A DNA stretch of 15,291 nt from Eubacteriales bacterium (GTDB taxonomy: Bacteria; Bacillota; Clostridia; Peptostreptococcales; Anaerovoracaceae): NCBI GenBank assembly GCA_029098205.1, contig JAQXNW010000069.1, positions 1 to 15,291 on the forward strand, written 5' to 3'. The notes under the pieces were generated by a model. That model made no database searches. It saw nothing but the letters and a program-made list of their open reading frames with translations, and had not been told where the DNA came from. Below are positions 1 to 7,058 of this stretch, in pieces (the first letter of the stretch is position 1; every line of letters starts with the position of its first letter). The position numbers and the translations under genes were made by a program.

Positions 1-1089
1 ACAGGTTTCTACTATCTCGCGCGTTCCATCGTTGTCAAAAACGAGACAGACTTTGATAAATTCGATCAGGCGTTCCTGGAATTTTTTAAGGACGCGCATT
101 ATGACGGAGATCTTCCGGAGCAGTTTATGGAATGGGTGAACCATCCGACCGGAGACTTTGACGAAGTGCAGAAGGATCTTCGGAAGCTGAACTTCCCTGC
201 CGACGATTTCGATGAAATTCTCAAGATGATCGAGGAACGTCTGAAAGAACAGAAGGAAGAGCATGACTCCGGAAAGAAATGGATCGGAACCCATGGGTAC
301 ACTGCGTTCGGAAATGCCGGCTGGCATCCACATGGCGTAAGAATCGGCGGAAAGAGCATGTACCGGACGGCCCGGTCCATCGCGGGAGAGCGTAGATACC
401 GGGATTTCCGGAAGGACAATTCGCTGGACACCAGAAATTTTCAGGTAGCCTTTAAGACGCTTCGAAACCTCTCGTCAATGAACGACGCTTCCGAGATGGA
501 ATTTGACATCGACGGAACGGTGAAAGCAACCGCGGATCATGCGGGAACCTTGAAAATCGAATATAAGCCGCCCAGAAGAAATACGATCAAGCTTCTGCTC
601 CTGATGGATTCCGGGGGGTCGATTGAATACTACTCGGGACTCTGCAGCGCCCTGTTTAAGGCGGCGGTGGATTCCCGCCATTTCAAGGAACTGAGTGTCT
701 ATTATTTCCATAACTGCATTTATGACCGCCTGTATACAGAGCCGTCGCTTGCTTATGACACATCGCTTCCAGTTGAACAGGTGCTTGCGAATTTCGGAAA
801 CGAGTACCGCGTTATCCTGGTTGGAGACGCGATGATGGATCCTTATGAACTGCATGGACATTTTTATGACTGGCATCTTCGGGAATACAGCAAGAGCACC
901 GGAATGGAGCGGTTTGACCAGCTGCTCCGGAAATACCCGTACATTGTCTGGCTGAATCCGGAGAAAGCGCCGGTTACGAATGGGTACTGGAATCAGACGC
1001 ATGTCGAATTAATGGAGCATTTTCCGATGTTCCAGCTGTCGCAGGAGGGGCTCGAACAGGCCATGAAAAAGTTGATGACCCGCAGTTAG
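1..1089 (+). CDS. CoxE-like VWA-domain protein, 5'-truncated by window edge
   Basis: The frame is open from base 1 (first visible residues TGFYYLARSIVVKNETDFDK) to a TAG stop, giving 362 codons; the true start lies upstream, so the first in-frame ATG at 127 is internal. A metal-ion-dependent adhesion site follows a hydrophobic strand at about residues 198-203 (LLLLMD). It reads D-S-G-G-S, with Gly where classical VWA domains have the middle Ser. A later strand carries LVGDAMMDPYEL, typical of this group. The region before the VWA domain is charged and rich in Glu and Lys. Family knowledge: such proteins usually act with a MoxR-type AAA+ ATPase as chaperones for cofactor or metal insertion or complex assembly. 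The partner gene would be expected just upstream, outside the window. The cytoplasmic location is inferred because no membrane segment is visible. Confident on family; the substrate is unknown. Confidence 0.8.
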   Translation, partial: TGFYYLARSIVVKNETDFDKFDQAFLEFFKDAHYDGDLPEQFMEWVNHPTGDFDEVQKDLRKLNFPADDFDEILKMIEERLKEQKEEHDSGKKWIGTHGYTAFGNAGWHPHGVRIGGKSMYRTARSIAGERRYRDFRKDNSLDTRNFQVAFKTLRNLSSMNDASEMEFDIDGTVKATADHAGTLKIEYKPPRRNTIKLLLLMDSGGSIEYYSGLCSALFKAAVDSRHFKELSVYYFHNCIYDRLYTEPSLAYDTSLPVEQVLANFGNEYRVILVGDAMMDPYELHGHFYDWHLREYSKSTGMERFDQLLRKYPYIVWLNPEKAPVTNGYWNQTHVELMEHFPMFQLSQEGLEQAMKKLMTRS

Positions 1090-1120
1090 AAGCGGGTCCA
1101 TGGGCTTCCTGGTGTTTTTT
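1077..1120 (+). terminator. Possible terminator of the VWA gene, overlapping its stop
   Basis: GACCCGC (1077-1083) pairs perfectly with GCGGGTC (1092-1098) around an 8-nt loop containing the TAG stop. The run of six T lies at 1115-1120, about 16 nt beyond the stem, which is further than in a canonical intrinsic terminator. It could be a weak terminator or a 3'-end stability element. Confidence 0.35.
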
Positions 1121-1140
1121 CAAAATTGTCATAATATTTA

Positions 1141-1169
1141 TAGTAATCAGCCGAAAGTAATGCTATAAT
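1141..1169 (+). promoter_or_regulatory. Extended -10 sigma-A-type promoter for hpf
   Basis: A perfect TATAAT (1164-1169) is preceded by TGC, giving an extended -10 element. The -35 position 17 nt upstream is poor (TAGTAA at 1141-1146), which extended -10 promoters tolerate. Transcription would start near 1176, about 55 nt before hpf. The TTGTCA at 1126 is too far upstream (32 nt) to be its -35. Confidence 0.6.
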
Positions 1170-1231
1170 GAATTTAACAGAAAGAGCAGGAAATTGTTCT
1201 TTTTGAAATTTCAACAGAGGAGGCTGACGCT

Positions 1232-1765
1232 ATGAAGATTACGATCACCGGAAAAAATTTTAGAACCTACGGAAAACTGAACGAGACGATCGAGAAGAAA
1301 CTCGGGAAACTGGATAAGTATTTCGGAGATGATATTACCGGTACGGTGGTCCTGTCCCATGAGCGTGGGAAGGATAAGATCGAAATAACCTTAAATGCGA
1401 AGGGAACGCTGTTCCGTGCAGAAGAGCTTACCGATGACATTTACGAAGGAATTGACCTCGCCGTCGATAAGCTTGCCAATCAGATCACGAAATTCCGCGG
1501 TAAGCTCCGCAAGAGATACAATGATAACAAGGCTCTGAAATTTGAATTTATGGAGGAGCAGGAAATCGATGAGGAAGAACCGGAGACGACGGTTGTCCGC
1601 GAGAAGAGCTTTGATCTTCGGCCTATGGATGTAGAAGAAGCCATTCTTGAGATGGAGATGCTGGAGCATGATTTTTTCGTATTCATGAATGCGGATACGG
1701 ATTCTGTTGCGGTTGTTTATAAGCGGAAGGGCGGTAAATACGGACTGCTTGAGCCGAGATATTAG
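1232..1765 (+). CDS. hpf: Ribosome hibernation promoting factor, long form
   Basis: This 177-residue protein binds ribosomes in stationary phase and, in its long form, pairs 70S particles into inactive 100S dimers. The N-terminal S30AE domain (about residues 1-95, beginning MKITITGKNF) sits in the decoding region of the small subunit. A very acidic linker follows (EEQEIDEEEPE, about 109-119). The C-terminal dimerisation domain (about 122-177) has the highly conserved FDLRPMDVEEAILEMEML and HDFFVFMNADT stretches. The length matches long HPF of Firmicutes and rules out short HPF or YfiA, which lack the C-terminal domain. The start is set by AGAGGAGG at 1216-1223, eight nt upstream. It appears monocistronic, with its own extended -10 promoter and a terminator far downstream. 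Many Firmicutes have secA after hpf; that is not so here. Confidence 0.95.
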   Translation: MKITITGKNFRTYGKLNETIEKKLGKLDKYFGDDITGTVVLSHERGKDKIEITLNAKGTLFRAEELTDDIYEGIDLAVDKLANQITKFRGKLRKRYNDNKALKFEFMEEQEIDEEEPETTVVREKSFDLRPMDVEEAILEMEMLEHDFFVFMNADTDSVAVVYKRKGGKYGLLEPRY

Positions 1766-1796
1766 ATAGATATTTGATTGTTCTTTGAAAAACGGG

Positions 1797-1832
1797 GGAT
1801 CCGGATTTTCTGAAGCTTCAGGTTCCGGGTCC
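1797..1832 (+). other. Stem-loop in the hpf 3' untranslated region
   Basis: GGATCCGGA (1797-1805) pairs with TCCGGGTCC (1824-1832) through nine pairs, one of them G-U. Between the arms lies the perfect 12-nt palindrome CTGAAGCTTCAG (1810-1821), which can form an upper stem. No T-run follows, so this is not a canonical terminator by itself. It lies 31 nt after the hpf stop and may protect or process the mRNA 3' end. Confidence 0.5.
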
Positions 1833-1900
1833 GGCTTAAGGATCGGTGTCATAAATCCATGCTGTTGTTTGGAGGGATAATGGCATAACGTTACAGGGAA

Positions 1901-1938
1901 AGAGACCGGCGGAATTTTTTCTGCCGGTTTTTCTTTTT
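1901..1938 (+). terminator. Intrinsic terminator closing the hpf transcript
   Basis: ACCGGCGGAA (1905-1914) pairs with TTCTGCCGGT (1919-1928), ten pairs with one G-U and a TTTT loop. A-rich bases on the left (1901-1904) and the T-rich tail TTTTTCTTTTT (1928-1938) complete a textbook rho-independent terminator. It separates hpf from the larC2-cdaA gene group. Confidence 0.85.
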
Positions 1939-1954
1939 CAGTAGCTTTTCAGGA

Positions 1955-1982
1955 TTGCCTTTTGGGCAGGAACGAGTATGAT
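1955..1982 (+). promoter_or_regulatory. Sigma-A-type promoter upstream of larC2
   Basis: TTGCCT (1955-1960, four of six consensus bases) and TATGAT (1977-1982, five of six) are separated by 16 nt. Transcription would begin near 1989, directly after the hpf terminator and about 28 nt before the preferred larC2 start. The position between a terminator and the first gene of a co-directional group supports it. Confidence 0.55.
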
Positions 1983-1996
1983 TGTTATGAATTCTT

Positions 1997-2004
1997 AGGA
2001 GGAG
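1997..2004 (+). promoter_or_regulatory. Ribosome binding site that decides the larC2 start
   Basis: AGGAGGAG directly abuts the first in-frame ATG (2005), leaving no spacer, so that codon is unlikely to be used. The next ATG (2017) lies 12 nt beyond the motif, long but workable, and is preferred. A third in-frame ATG (2035) has no good site. Confidence 0.6.
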
Positions 2005-2016
2005 ATGGGGTATTCT

Positions 2017-2481
2017 ATGAGAGAGAATCAGCTTATGAAGGGAGAGGAAAGCACGAAGGTGCTGGAACTTAAGTGCAATCTGGACGATATGACGCCGGAG
2101 GAAATCGGTTTCGCGATGGAGCGGCTCCTGGATGAAGGCGCCCTGGACGTCTGGACCGAATCCATCGGAATGAAAAAATCCCGTCCGGGCGTGCTGCTCA
2201 CCGTGCTTTCGCATGAAGAGGACCGGGAGAAGATGCTCCGCCTCCTGTTCCTTCATACAACGACGCTGGGAGTCCGGGAGTGCGAAATGAAACGGTACTC
2301 TTTGTCCCGTTCTTTCCGTACGGCCGAGGCGATGGGGGAAACGGTCCATATAAAAAAAGGAGAAGGATACGGCGTCTCCCGGGAAAAGGCGGAATATGAC
2401 GAACTGGCTGCGATTGCGAGAAAGAATGGAATCAGTATCCGGGAAGCGCTGGACGCTCTCCGGGAAGCTTTGAAATCTTGA
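2017..2481 (+). CDS. larC2: Stand-alone LarC2-type nickel insertion domain (DUF111 C-terminal part)
   Basis: The product of about 154 residues matches the C-terminal half of LarC, the CTP-dependent nickel insertase that completes the nickel-pincer nucleotide cofactor of lactate racemase and related enzymes. Visible family signatures are CNLDDMTPEEIGFAMERLL, GALDVW, MKKSRPGVLLTVL, TTTLGVRECEM and a C-terminal YDELAAIARKNGISI helix. In Lactiplantibacillus plantarum LarC1 and LarC2 are joined by programmed frameshifting. Here the larC2 frame is closed by a TAG at 1996, just before the ribosome binding site, and no LarC1-like frame is seen between hpf and this gene. It therefore appears to be expressed as a free domain from its own promoter. 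No larA, larB or larE is in the window. Whether it still serves nickel insertion, works with a LarC1 encoded elsewhere, or has another CTP-linked role cannot be told. Family assignment is firm; function is uncertain. Confidence 0.82.
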   Translation: MRENQLMKGEESTKVLELKCNLDDMTPEEIGFAMERLLDEGALDVWTESIGMKKSRPGVLLTVLSHEEDREKMLRLLFLHTTTLGVRECEMKRYSLSRSFRTAEAMGETVHIKKGEGYGVSREKAEYDELAAIARKNGISIREALDALREALKS

Positions 2482-2506
2482 ATAATCGCTTTGTATCCTG
2501 TAAAAT
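2478..2506 (+). promoter_or_regulatory. Candidate promoter for cdaA overlapping the larC2 stop
   Basis: TTGAAT (2478-2483) and TAAAAT (2501-2506) are separated by exactly 17 nt, with four and five consensus bases respectively. The -35 covers the larC2 TGA stop. Initiation near 2513 would leave a leader of about 20 nt carrying the AAAGGA site at 2520-2525. This would let cdaA be transcribed apart from larC2. Confidence 0.5.
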
Positions 2507-2532
2507 GAAAGGAAGTGTGAAAGGATGATTGT

Positions 2533-3366
2533 ATGAGCAATTTTTACTCAAACCTCCTGACCGGTTTTGGAATCAATGATGCGATCGATATATTGATCAC
2601 AGCTTTTATTATATATAAACTTCTTGGATTTATTCAGGAGACACGCGCGCAGCAGCTGGTGAAAGGGCTGGGTGTTGTCATCCTGGTGTATTTCCTGTCG
2701 GATGTACTGGATCTTCATGTCCTTAACTGGATCCTTAGGGGAGCCTTTACGATCGGTGCGTTTGCGCTTGTCGTCGTTTTTCAGCCCGAGCTTCGACGGG
2801 CGCTGGAGCATGTCGGAAGGACGTCTTTCGGAATCAACCGTTTTTCGAAAGTAGACAAGGACCAGGCGAAGTATATTGTCGATGAAATCACAGAAGCGGT
2901 CGGGCATGGATCGGAGACCCGGACCGGTATGCTGATTGTCTTTGAGCGCCAGACGACGCTGGAGGATATCGCGGAAACCGGTACGAAAATCGACGCTGAA
3001 ATTTCCGCGGAGATGCTTGGAAATATTTTCTATGAAGGAGCGCCGCTTCATGACGGTGCCTGTCTGATCCGGGCCGATCGGATTTACGCGGCGGGATGTG
3101 TTCTTCCGCTGACTTCGAATCGGAATCTTCATAAGAGCCTGGGAACCCGCCACCGGGCCGGAATCGGCATCACAGAGAATTCGGACGCTCTTGTTCTTGT
3201 CGTAAGCGAGGAGACGGGGATCATTTCTATCGCGGAAGACGGACGCCTTCGGCGTTATTTAGATACGAAAGAGGTTGAAAAACAGCTCCTGAATTTGTAT
3301 TTTACCGAAGATCACGGGAAAAACGGCCGTTTCGGCGGACATCATAAAAATCAGAAGAAGGGTTAA
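2533..3366 (+). CDS. cdaA: Diadenylate cyclase CdaA (c-di-AMP synthase)
   Basis: This membrane enzyme joins two ATP into cyclic di-AMP, the second messenger that governs potassium, osmolyte and cell-wall homeostasis in Firmicutes. Three N-terminal membrane segments are visible at about residues 14-34, 42-60 and 66-84. The DAC catalytic domain (about 95-250) follows, with the D-G-A motif (D174-A176, within GAPLHDGA) and the R-H-R motif (206-208, within GTRHRAGIG), both intact, so it should be active. The length of 277 residues is close to Bacillus CdaA. The start has AAAGGA seven nt upstream, and the residues MSNFYSNLLTGFGINDAIDI are typical. Only three bases separate it from cdaR, so the two genes are co-transcribed and probably translationally coupled. 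A promoter candidate lies directly upstream. Confidence 0.96.
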   Translation: MSNFYSNLLTGFGINDAIDILITAFIIYKLLGFIQETRAQQLVKGLGVVILVYFLSDVLDLHVLNWILRGAFTIGAFALVVVFQPELRRALEHVGRTSFGINRFSKVDKDQAKYIVDEITEAVGHGSETRTGMLIVFERQTTLEDIAETGTKIDAEISAEMLGNIFYEGAPLHDGACLIRADRIYAAGCVLPLTSNRNLHKSLGTRHRAGIGITENSDALVLVVSEETGIISIAEDGRLRRYLDTKEVEKQLLNLYFTEDHGKNGRFGGHHKNQKKG

Positions 3367-3369
3367 GCG

Positions 3370-4578
3370 ATGGGAAGCAAGAAGGTTAATATTATTATTT
3401 CTATCGTTGCCGCGGTTGTTCTTTGGATTTATGTGGTAGGCGAGATGGACCCCCGGGTGACGAAGACATTTCATGATATCACGATCCGGTATACGAATGA
3501 GCAGGCGCTGGAAAATTACGGCTTGGATGTTGAAAATTACGGGACGGAGACTGTATCTGTAACACTTACGGGAAACCGGAGCGCGATCAATAAGGTCAAG
3601 AAGAGCGACATCGCGGTGGTTGTGGATCTCTCCGATGCGAAATTAGGAACGAATAAGCTTACGATTCATGTGACGCCGCCGCAGAATACGGAAGTGAGCC
3701 GGCAGAGCCTCTCGAACGCGAATGTGGAGGTCGGAAACTTCATTACAGAGAGCAAGCCGATCCGGATCAGTTATCTGGGCGATTACGGGGAGAAAGAGCC
3801 GACAACGCTGTCACTGTCTCAGGAAAATGTGAATGTCAGCGGCGCCGAAGGCGCGGTGGACAAAGTTTCCTTTGTCCGCGGAGAAATTGAGAAGAACGAT
3901 GTCGGAACCAAGAAGAAATCTGTCCGGACTTCTCTTACCGCGGTCGATAAGGACGGCAATGCGGTGAAGAATGTCCGTCTGTCGTCCACGACGGTCAATG
4001 TTACTTCGATTCTTTACAGCACAAAATCCGTGAAGCTGAACGTGGAAGTAAAGAACCAGGATGCGGGAGATCTGGAGCGCACCTTTGATCTTCCGGAAAC
4101 GATCAAAGTGAAGGGGAGCGCGAAGGCGCTGAAAAAGCTTAAGGAAATCACTGCTGAGCCGATTGATCTAAGCTCCGTTACAAAAGACCAGACGGTGGAA
4201 ATCAAGCCGATTCTTCCGGATGGCATCGAGCTTGCGAACGGATACAGCAAGCTCCTTTCCATGAAAGTGAAAGTCAGCAGCACAGAGCAGAAGAAAGTTC
4301 TCAGTCTGGACGAAGATGCGGTGCAGATATTGAATGCGGGGGACAGCATTCAATATACCGTTGAGAGCGGGACGCTGAAGGTAACTGTGACAGGAACGAA
4401 GAAGCAGCTCAGCGAAATCGAAGAGAATGACGTGCAACTTTCGGCTTCTATTAAAGATCTTGCAGAAGGAAGTCATTCGATTCCGCTGGATGTAACATGC
4501 GATAAGGAATGTCAGGCAGTGACTGTGGATCCTTCCTCTATCACAGTTACAGTTAAGAACAAGTCCGGCGGCAATTAA
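3370..4578 (+). CDS. cdaR: CdaA regulatory protein CdaR (YbbR-domain protein)
   Basis: The protein of 402 residues has one N-terminal membrane anchor (about residues 6-24, IIISIVAAVVLWIYVVGEMD). The rest is an extracellular chain of beta-rich YbbR repeats starting near residues 30, 115, 210 and 305. Lys, Ser, Thr and Val are abundant, there are very few aromatic residues, and no catalytic motif is visible. Family knowledge: CdaR binds CdaA through its membrane part and modulates cyclic di-AMP synthesis in response to envelope conditions. It is shorter than the Bacillus protein but keeps the same architecture. It starts three bases after the cdaA stop, with an AAGGGT site in the end of cdaA. 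It is followed 19 nt later by glmS, so glmM is missing from the usual cdaA-cdaR-glmM order. Confidence 0.93.
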   Translation: MGSKKVNIIISIVAAVVLWIYVVGEMDPRVTKTFHDITIRYTNEQALENYGLDVENYGTETVSVTLTGNRSAINKVKKSDIAVVVDLSDAKLGTNKLTIHVTPPQNTEVSRQSLSNANVEVGNFITESKPIRISYLGDYGEKEPTTLSLSQENVNVSGAEGAVDKVSFVRGEIEKNDVGTKKKSVRTSLTAVDKDGNAVKNVRLSSTTVNVTSILYSTKSVKLNVEVKNQDAGDLERTFDLPETIKVKGSAKALKKLKEITAEPIDLSSVTKDQTVEIKPILPDGIELANGYSKLLSMKVKVSSTEQKKVLSLDEDAVQILNAGDSIQYTVESGTLKVTVTGTKKQLSEIEENDVQLSASIKDLAEGSHSIPLDVTCDKECQAVTVDPSSITVTVKNKSGGN

Positions 4579-4597
4579 AAAAGGAGTATGGGAATAT

Positions 4598-6436
4598 ATG
4601 TGCGGAATTGTAGGATATACAGGGCATGAAAATGCGAAAGATATTATTATTGACGGTCTTAAGAGACTGGAATACCGCGGATATGATTCGGCGGGGATTG
4701 CCATTCAGGAAAAAGGGAAGCTGATTGTCCGCAAGAAGAAGGGTGAGATCAAAGAGCTGGAGAAGCTGATTGATGGAGAAGAGATCACGGGTACGACGGG
4801 GATCGGGCATACGCGCTGGGCGACGCACGGAGAACCGTCGGATTTGAATGCGCACCCGCATGTCAGTGCCGATGGTCGCGTTGCCGTGGTGCATAATGGG
4901 ATTGTTGAAAATTACATGGAGCTGAAACGGCAGCTGATCGAGGATTACGGGATCCTTTTCGAATCTGAAACAGACACGGAAGTCATCGCCAAGATGCTGG
5001 GGGTCCTGCTGGAAGAGACGGACGGAAGTCTCTCCGACGCGGTATACGAACTAACCCGTAAGATGCGGGGGACGTACGCTTTTGCCGCGATCGCCGCGGA
5101 TAATCCGGGAGAGATCGTTGCCTTCCGGAAGGACGCGCCCCTGATCGCCGGCGTGGGAGAAGGATTTAATTTCATCGCGTCGGATATTCCGGCGGTTCTC
5201 CGTTATGTGAATGACATTGTTCTGATTGAGAACGAAGAGATGGTTGTCGCGACTCCGGACTCGCTCCGGATTTACGATGAGAATCATAACCTCGTAAAGC
5301 GCGAACCGATGAAAGTTACATGGAGTCTGGAGGATGAGGAGAAGGGCGGATATGAGCACTTCATGCTGAAAGAAATCCATGAGCAGCCGAAGGTGCTGAA
5401 AGAGACGCTGTACCGCCGTCTGGACGAAAACGGACGGATTTATCTGGATGGAATAAAATTGGATTCCGAAGATCTGAAAAACATCGACAAAATTTATATT
5501 GTCGCCTGTGGCACCGCGTATCACGCGGGACTGGTCGGAAAGTACGTGATTGAAAAAATGTCGAGGATTCCGGTGGAAGTGGATATTGCTTCCGAATTTC
5601 GGTACCGGGATCCAATCGTGGATGAGCATACATTGTTCATCGCGGTCAGCCAGTCGGGCGAGACGCTGGATACGCTTGCCGCGCTTCGGGAAGCGAAATC
5701 AAAGGGAGCGAGAATCCTTTCGGTTGTGAATGTGGTCGGAAGCTCCGTTGCCCGTGAATCCGACGACGTGTTCTATACCTGGGCCGGACCGGAAATCGCG
5801 GTCGCATCCACGAAAGCGTATACGACGCAGCTTGTCGCCATGTATCTGATCGCTCTTTATCTGGGTGATCTGACGGGAAGTATTACGGAAGAATATTATC
5901 AGAGGATATTGAACGAGCTTAAGAGTATGCCGGATAAAATCCAGCAGATATTAGACCGTTCCGATGAAATCGAGAATCTCGCGGAGTATTTGTATAATCG
6001 GGATCAGGTATTTTTCATTGGACGAGGTCTTGACTCCGCGGTGGCGTATGAAGGTTCCTTGAAATTGAAAGAAATTTCGTATATCAATTCCTTTGCCATC
6101 GCGGCCGGCGAGCTGAAGCATGGCACGATTGCGCTGATGGAGCCGGAAACCGTCGTGATTGCGCTTGCGACCGTCGACCGGCTGTTTGAGAAGATGTATT
6201 CCAACATCGAGGAAGTGAAAGCCAGGAAGGCGCATGTTGTTTCCATCGCAAAAGAAGGTCGGACAGAGATTGAACGGCAGAGCACGAATGTCATTTATAT
6301 CCCAGACTGTGCGGATGAGGTGACGCCGATTCTGTCGGTTGTTGTTCTGCAGCTTTTTGCATATTTCGTCGCGAAAATCAAGGGGGAGAATATTGACAAG
6401 CCCCGGAATCTCGCAAAATCTGTGACCGTTGAATAA
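4598..6436 (+). CDS. glmS: Glutamine-fructose-6-phosphate aminotransferase (isomerising)
   Basis: GlmS makes glucosamine-6-phosphate from fructose-6-phosphate and glutamine, the first committed step to UDP-GlcNAc and peptidoglycan. The 612-residue protein begins MCGIVGYTG, so Cys2 becomes the N-terminal nucleophile after Met removal, which fixes the start; an ATG ten bases upstream is out of frame. The class II glutaminase domain (about 2-220) shows EYRGYDSAGIAI and TRWATHGEPS. Two SIS sugar-isomerase domains follow, with VACGTAYHAG (about 300), SQSGETLDT (about 350) and GRGLDSAVAYEGSLKLKEISYI (about 474). The conserved tail NLAKSVTVE closes the protein. AAGGAG at 4581-4586 is the ribosome site. 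The gap after cdaR is 19 nt, too short for a glmS ribozyme, so ribozyme-type feedback is absent and expression presumably follows the cda genes. Confidence 0.97.
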   Translation: MCGIVGYTGHENAKDIIIDGLKRLEYRGYDSAGIAIQEKGKLIVRKKKGEIKELEKLIDGEEITGTTGIGHTRWATHGEPSDLNAHPHVSADGRVAVVHNGIVENYMELKRQLIEDYGILFESETDTEVIAKMLGVLLEETDGSLSDAVYELTRKMRGTYAFAAIAADNPGEIVAFRKDAPLIAGVGEGFNFIASDIPAVLRYVNDIVLIENEEMVVATPDSLRIYDENHNLVKREPMKVTWSLEDEEKGGYEHFMLKEIHEQPKVLKETLYRRLDENGRIYLDGIKLDSEDLKNIDKIYIVACGTAYHAGLVGKYVIEKMSRIPVEVDIASEFRYRDPIVDEHTLFIAVSQSGETLDTLAALREAKSKGARILSVVNVVGSSVARESDDVFYTWAGPEIAVASTKAYTTQLVAMYLIALYLGDLTGSITEEYYQRILNELKSMPDKIQQILDRSDEIENLAEYLYNRDQVFFIGRGLDSAVAYEGSLKLKEISYINSFAIAAGELKHGTIALMEPETVVIALATVDRLFEKMYSNIEEVKARKAHVVSIAKEGRTEIERQSTNVIYIPDCADEVTPILSVVVLQLFAYFVAKIKGENIDKPRNLAKSVTVE

Positions 6437-6476
6437 CGGCCTGCTTAATAAAATCTTTTTAGGAGGGTGAGCGGAA

Positions 6477-7046
6477 ATGGATTATGAAACATTGAAGAAA
6501 CAGGCGCAGGAAGCCGTAACGGAGCTTCTGGACGTTGCAAACCTTAAAAAGGGCGATATCTTTGTGGTCGGATGCTCTTCCAGTGAAATCATGGGAGCGA
6601 ACATCGGAAAGGGATCGAATGTGGATGCGGCGAAGGCCGTTTATGAAGGCATTCAGTCGGTGCTCCGGCCGCGGGGAATTTTCCTTGCCGCCCAGTGCTG
6701 TGAGCATTTGAACCGCGCGATCATTACGGAGCGGGCGGCGCTTCTTCCCGGAACGGAAATCGTGAATGTGGTTCCGCAGATGCATGCGGGAGGATCCTTT
6801 GCCACAACTTATTATCACGATGCGGAGGATCCGGTCGCGCTGGAGCATATCAAGGCCGACGCGGGTATGGACATCGGAGATACGCTGATCGGCATGCAGC
6901 TTAAGGAAGTGGCGGTACCGGTTCGGATCGCGGTGAAGAAAATCGGAGAGGCGAATGTTGTCTGTGCCAGAACCCGGCCGAAGTTTATCGGCGGAGAGCG
7001 TGCGGTCTATGACGACGTGCTTTCCGGCGGCGATATTCGAAGATAA
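6477..7046 (+). CDS. TIGR01440/UPF0340 family protein (YwlG-like, DUF436)
   Basis: This 189-residue protein belongs to a conserved Firmicute family with no established function, represented by Bacillus subtilis YwlG. Diagnostic stretches are GDIFVVGCSSSEIMGANIGKG (about 25-45), RPRGIFLAAQCCEHLNRAI (about 65-83), EIVNVVPQMHAGGSFATTYY and ARTRPKFIGGERAVYDD near the end. Paired cysteines (QCCEHLNRA) and a Gly/Ser-rich loop suggest a ligand or metal site, but that is inference. There is no signal peptide or membrane segment, so it should be cytoplasmic. The start is set by AGGAGGG about nine nt upstream. It lies 40 nt after glmS and about 80 nt before gltX in the same orientation, probably within the same transcript. 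The length is normal for the family and the frame is intact. Confidence 0.88.
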   Translation: MDYETLKKQAQEAVTELLDVANLKKGDIFVVGCSSSEIMGANIGKGSNVDAAKAVYEGIQSVLRPRGIFLAAQCCEHLNRAIITERAALLPGTEIVNVVPQMHAGGSFATTYYHDAEDPVALEHIKADAGMDIGDTLIGMQLKEVAVPVRIAVKKIGEANVVCARTRPKFIGGERAVYDDVLSGGDIRR

Positions 7047-7058
7047 GATGAAAAACCG

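Noticed and set aside
475..1002. Long antisense open frames within the plus-strand genes
   Set aside because: They lack ribosome sites, have compositions typical of reverse-frame reading, and lie wholly inside well-supported genes; the same holds for the other antisense frames.
1766..2004. A c-di-AMP (ydaO) or nickel/cobalt riboswitch before larC2-cdaA
   Set aside because: I could not match the conserved core sequences of either class, and the terminator is better explained as the end of hpf; a covariance search would settle it.
2525..2536. Three-codon reading frame overlapping the cdaA start
   Set aside because: ATG ATT GTA TGA overlaps the cdaA ATG by chance-level coincidence and shares its ribosome site; no evidence that it is translated.
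4579..4597. A glmS ribozyme upstream of glmS
   Set aside because: Only 19 nt separate cdaR and glmS, and the ribozyme needs well over 100 nt; no matching core is seen in the end of cdaR.
6429..6454. Promoter TTGAAT and TAAAAT before the TIGR01440 gene
   Set aside because: The spacing is only 14 nt, too short for a sigma-A promoter.
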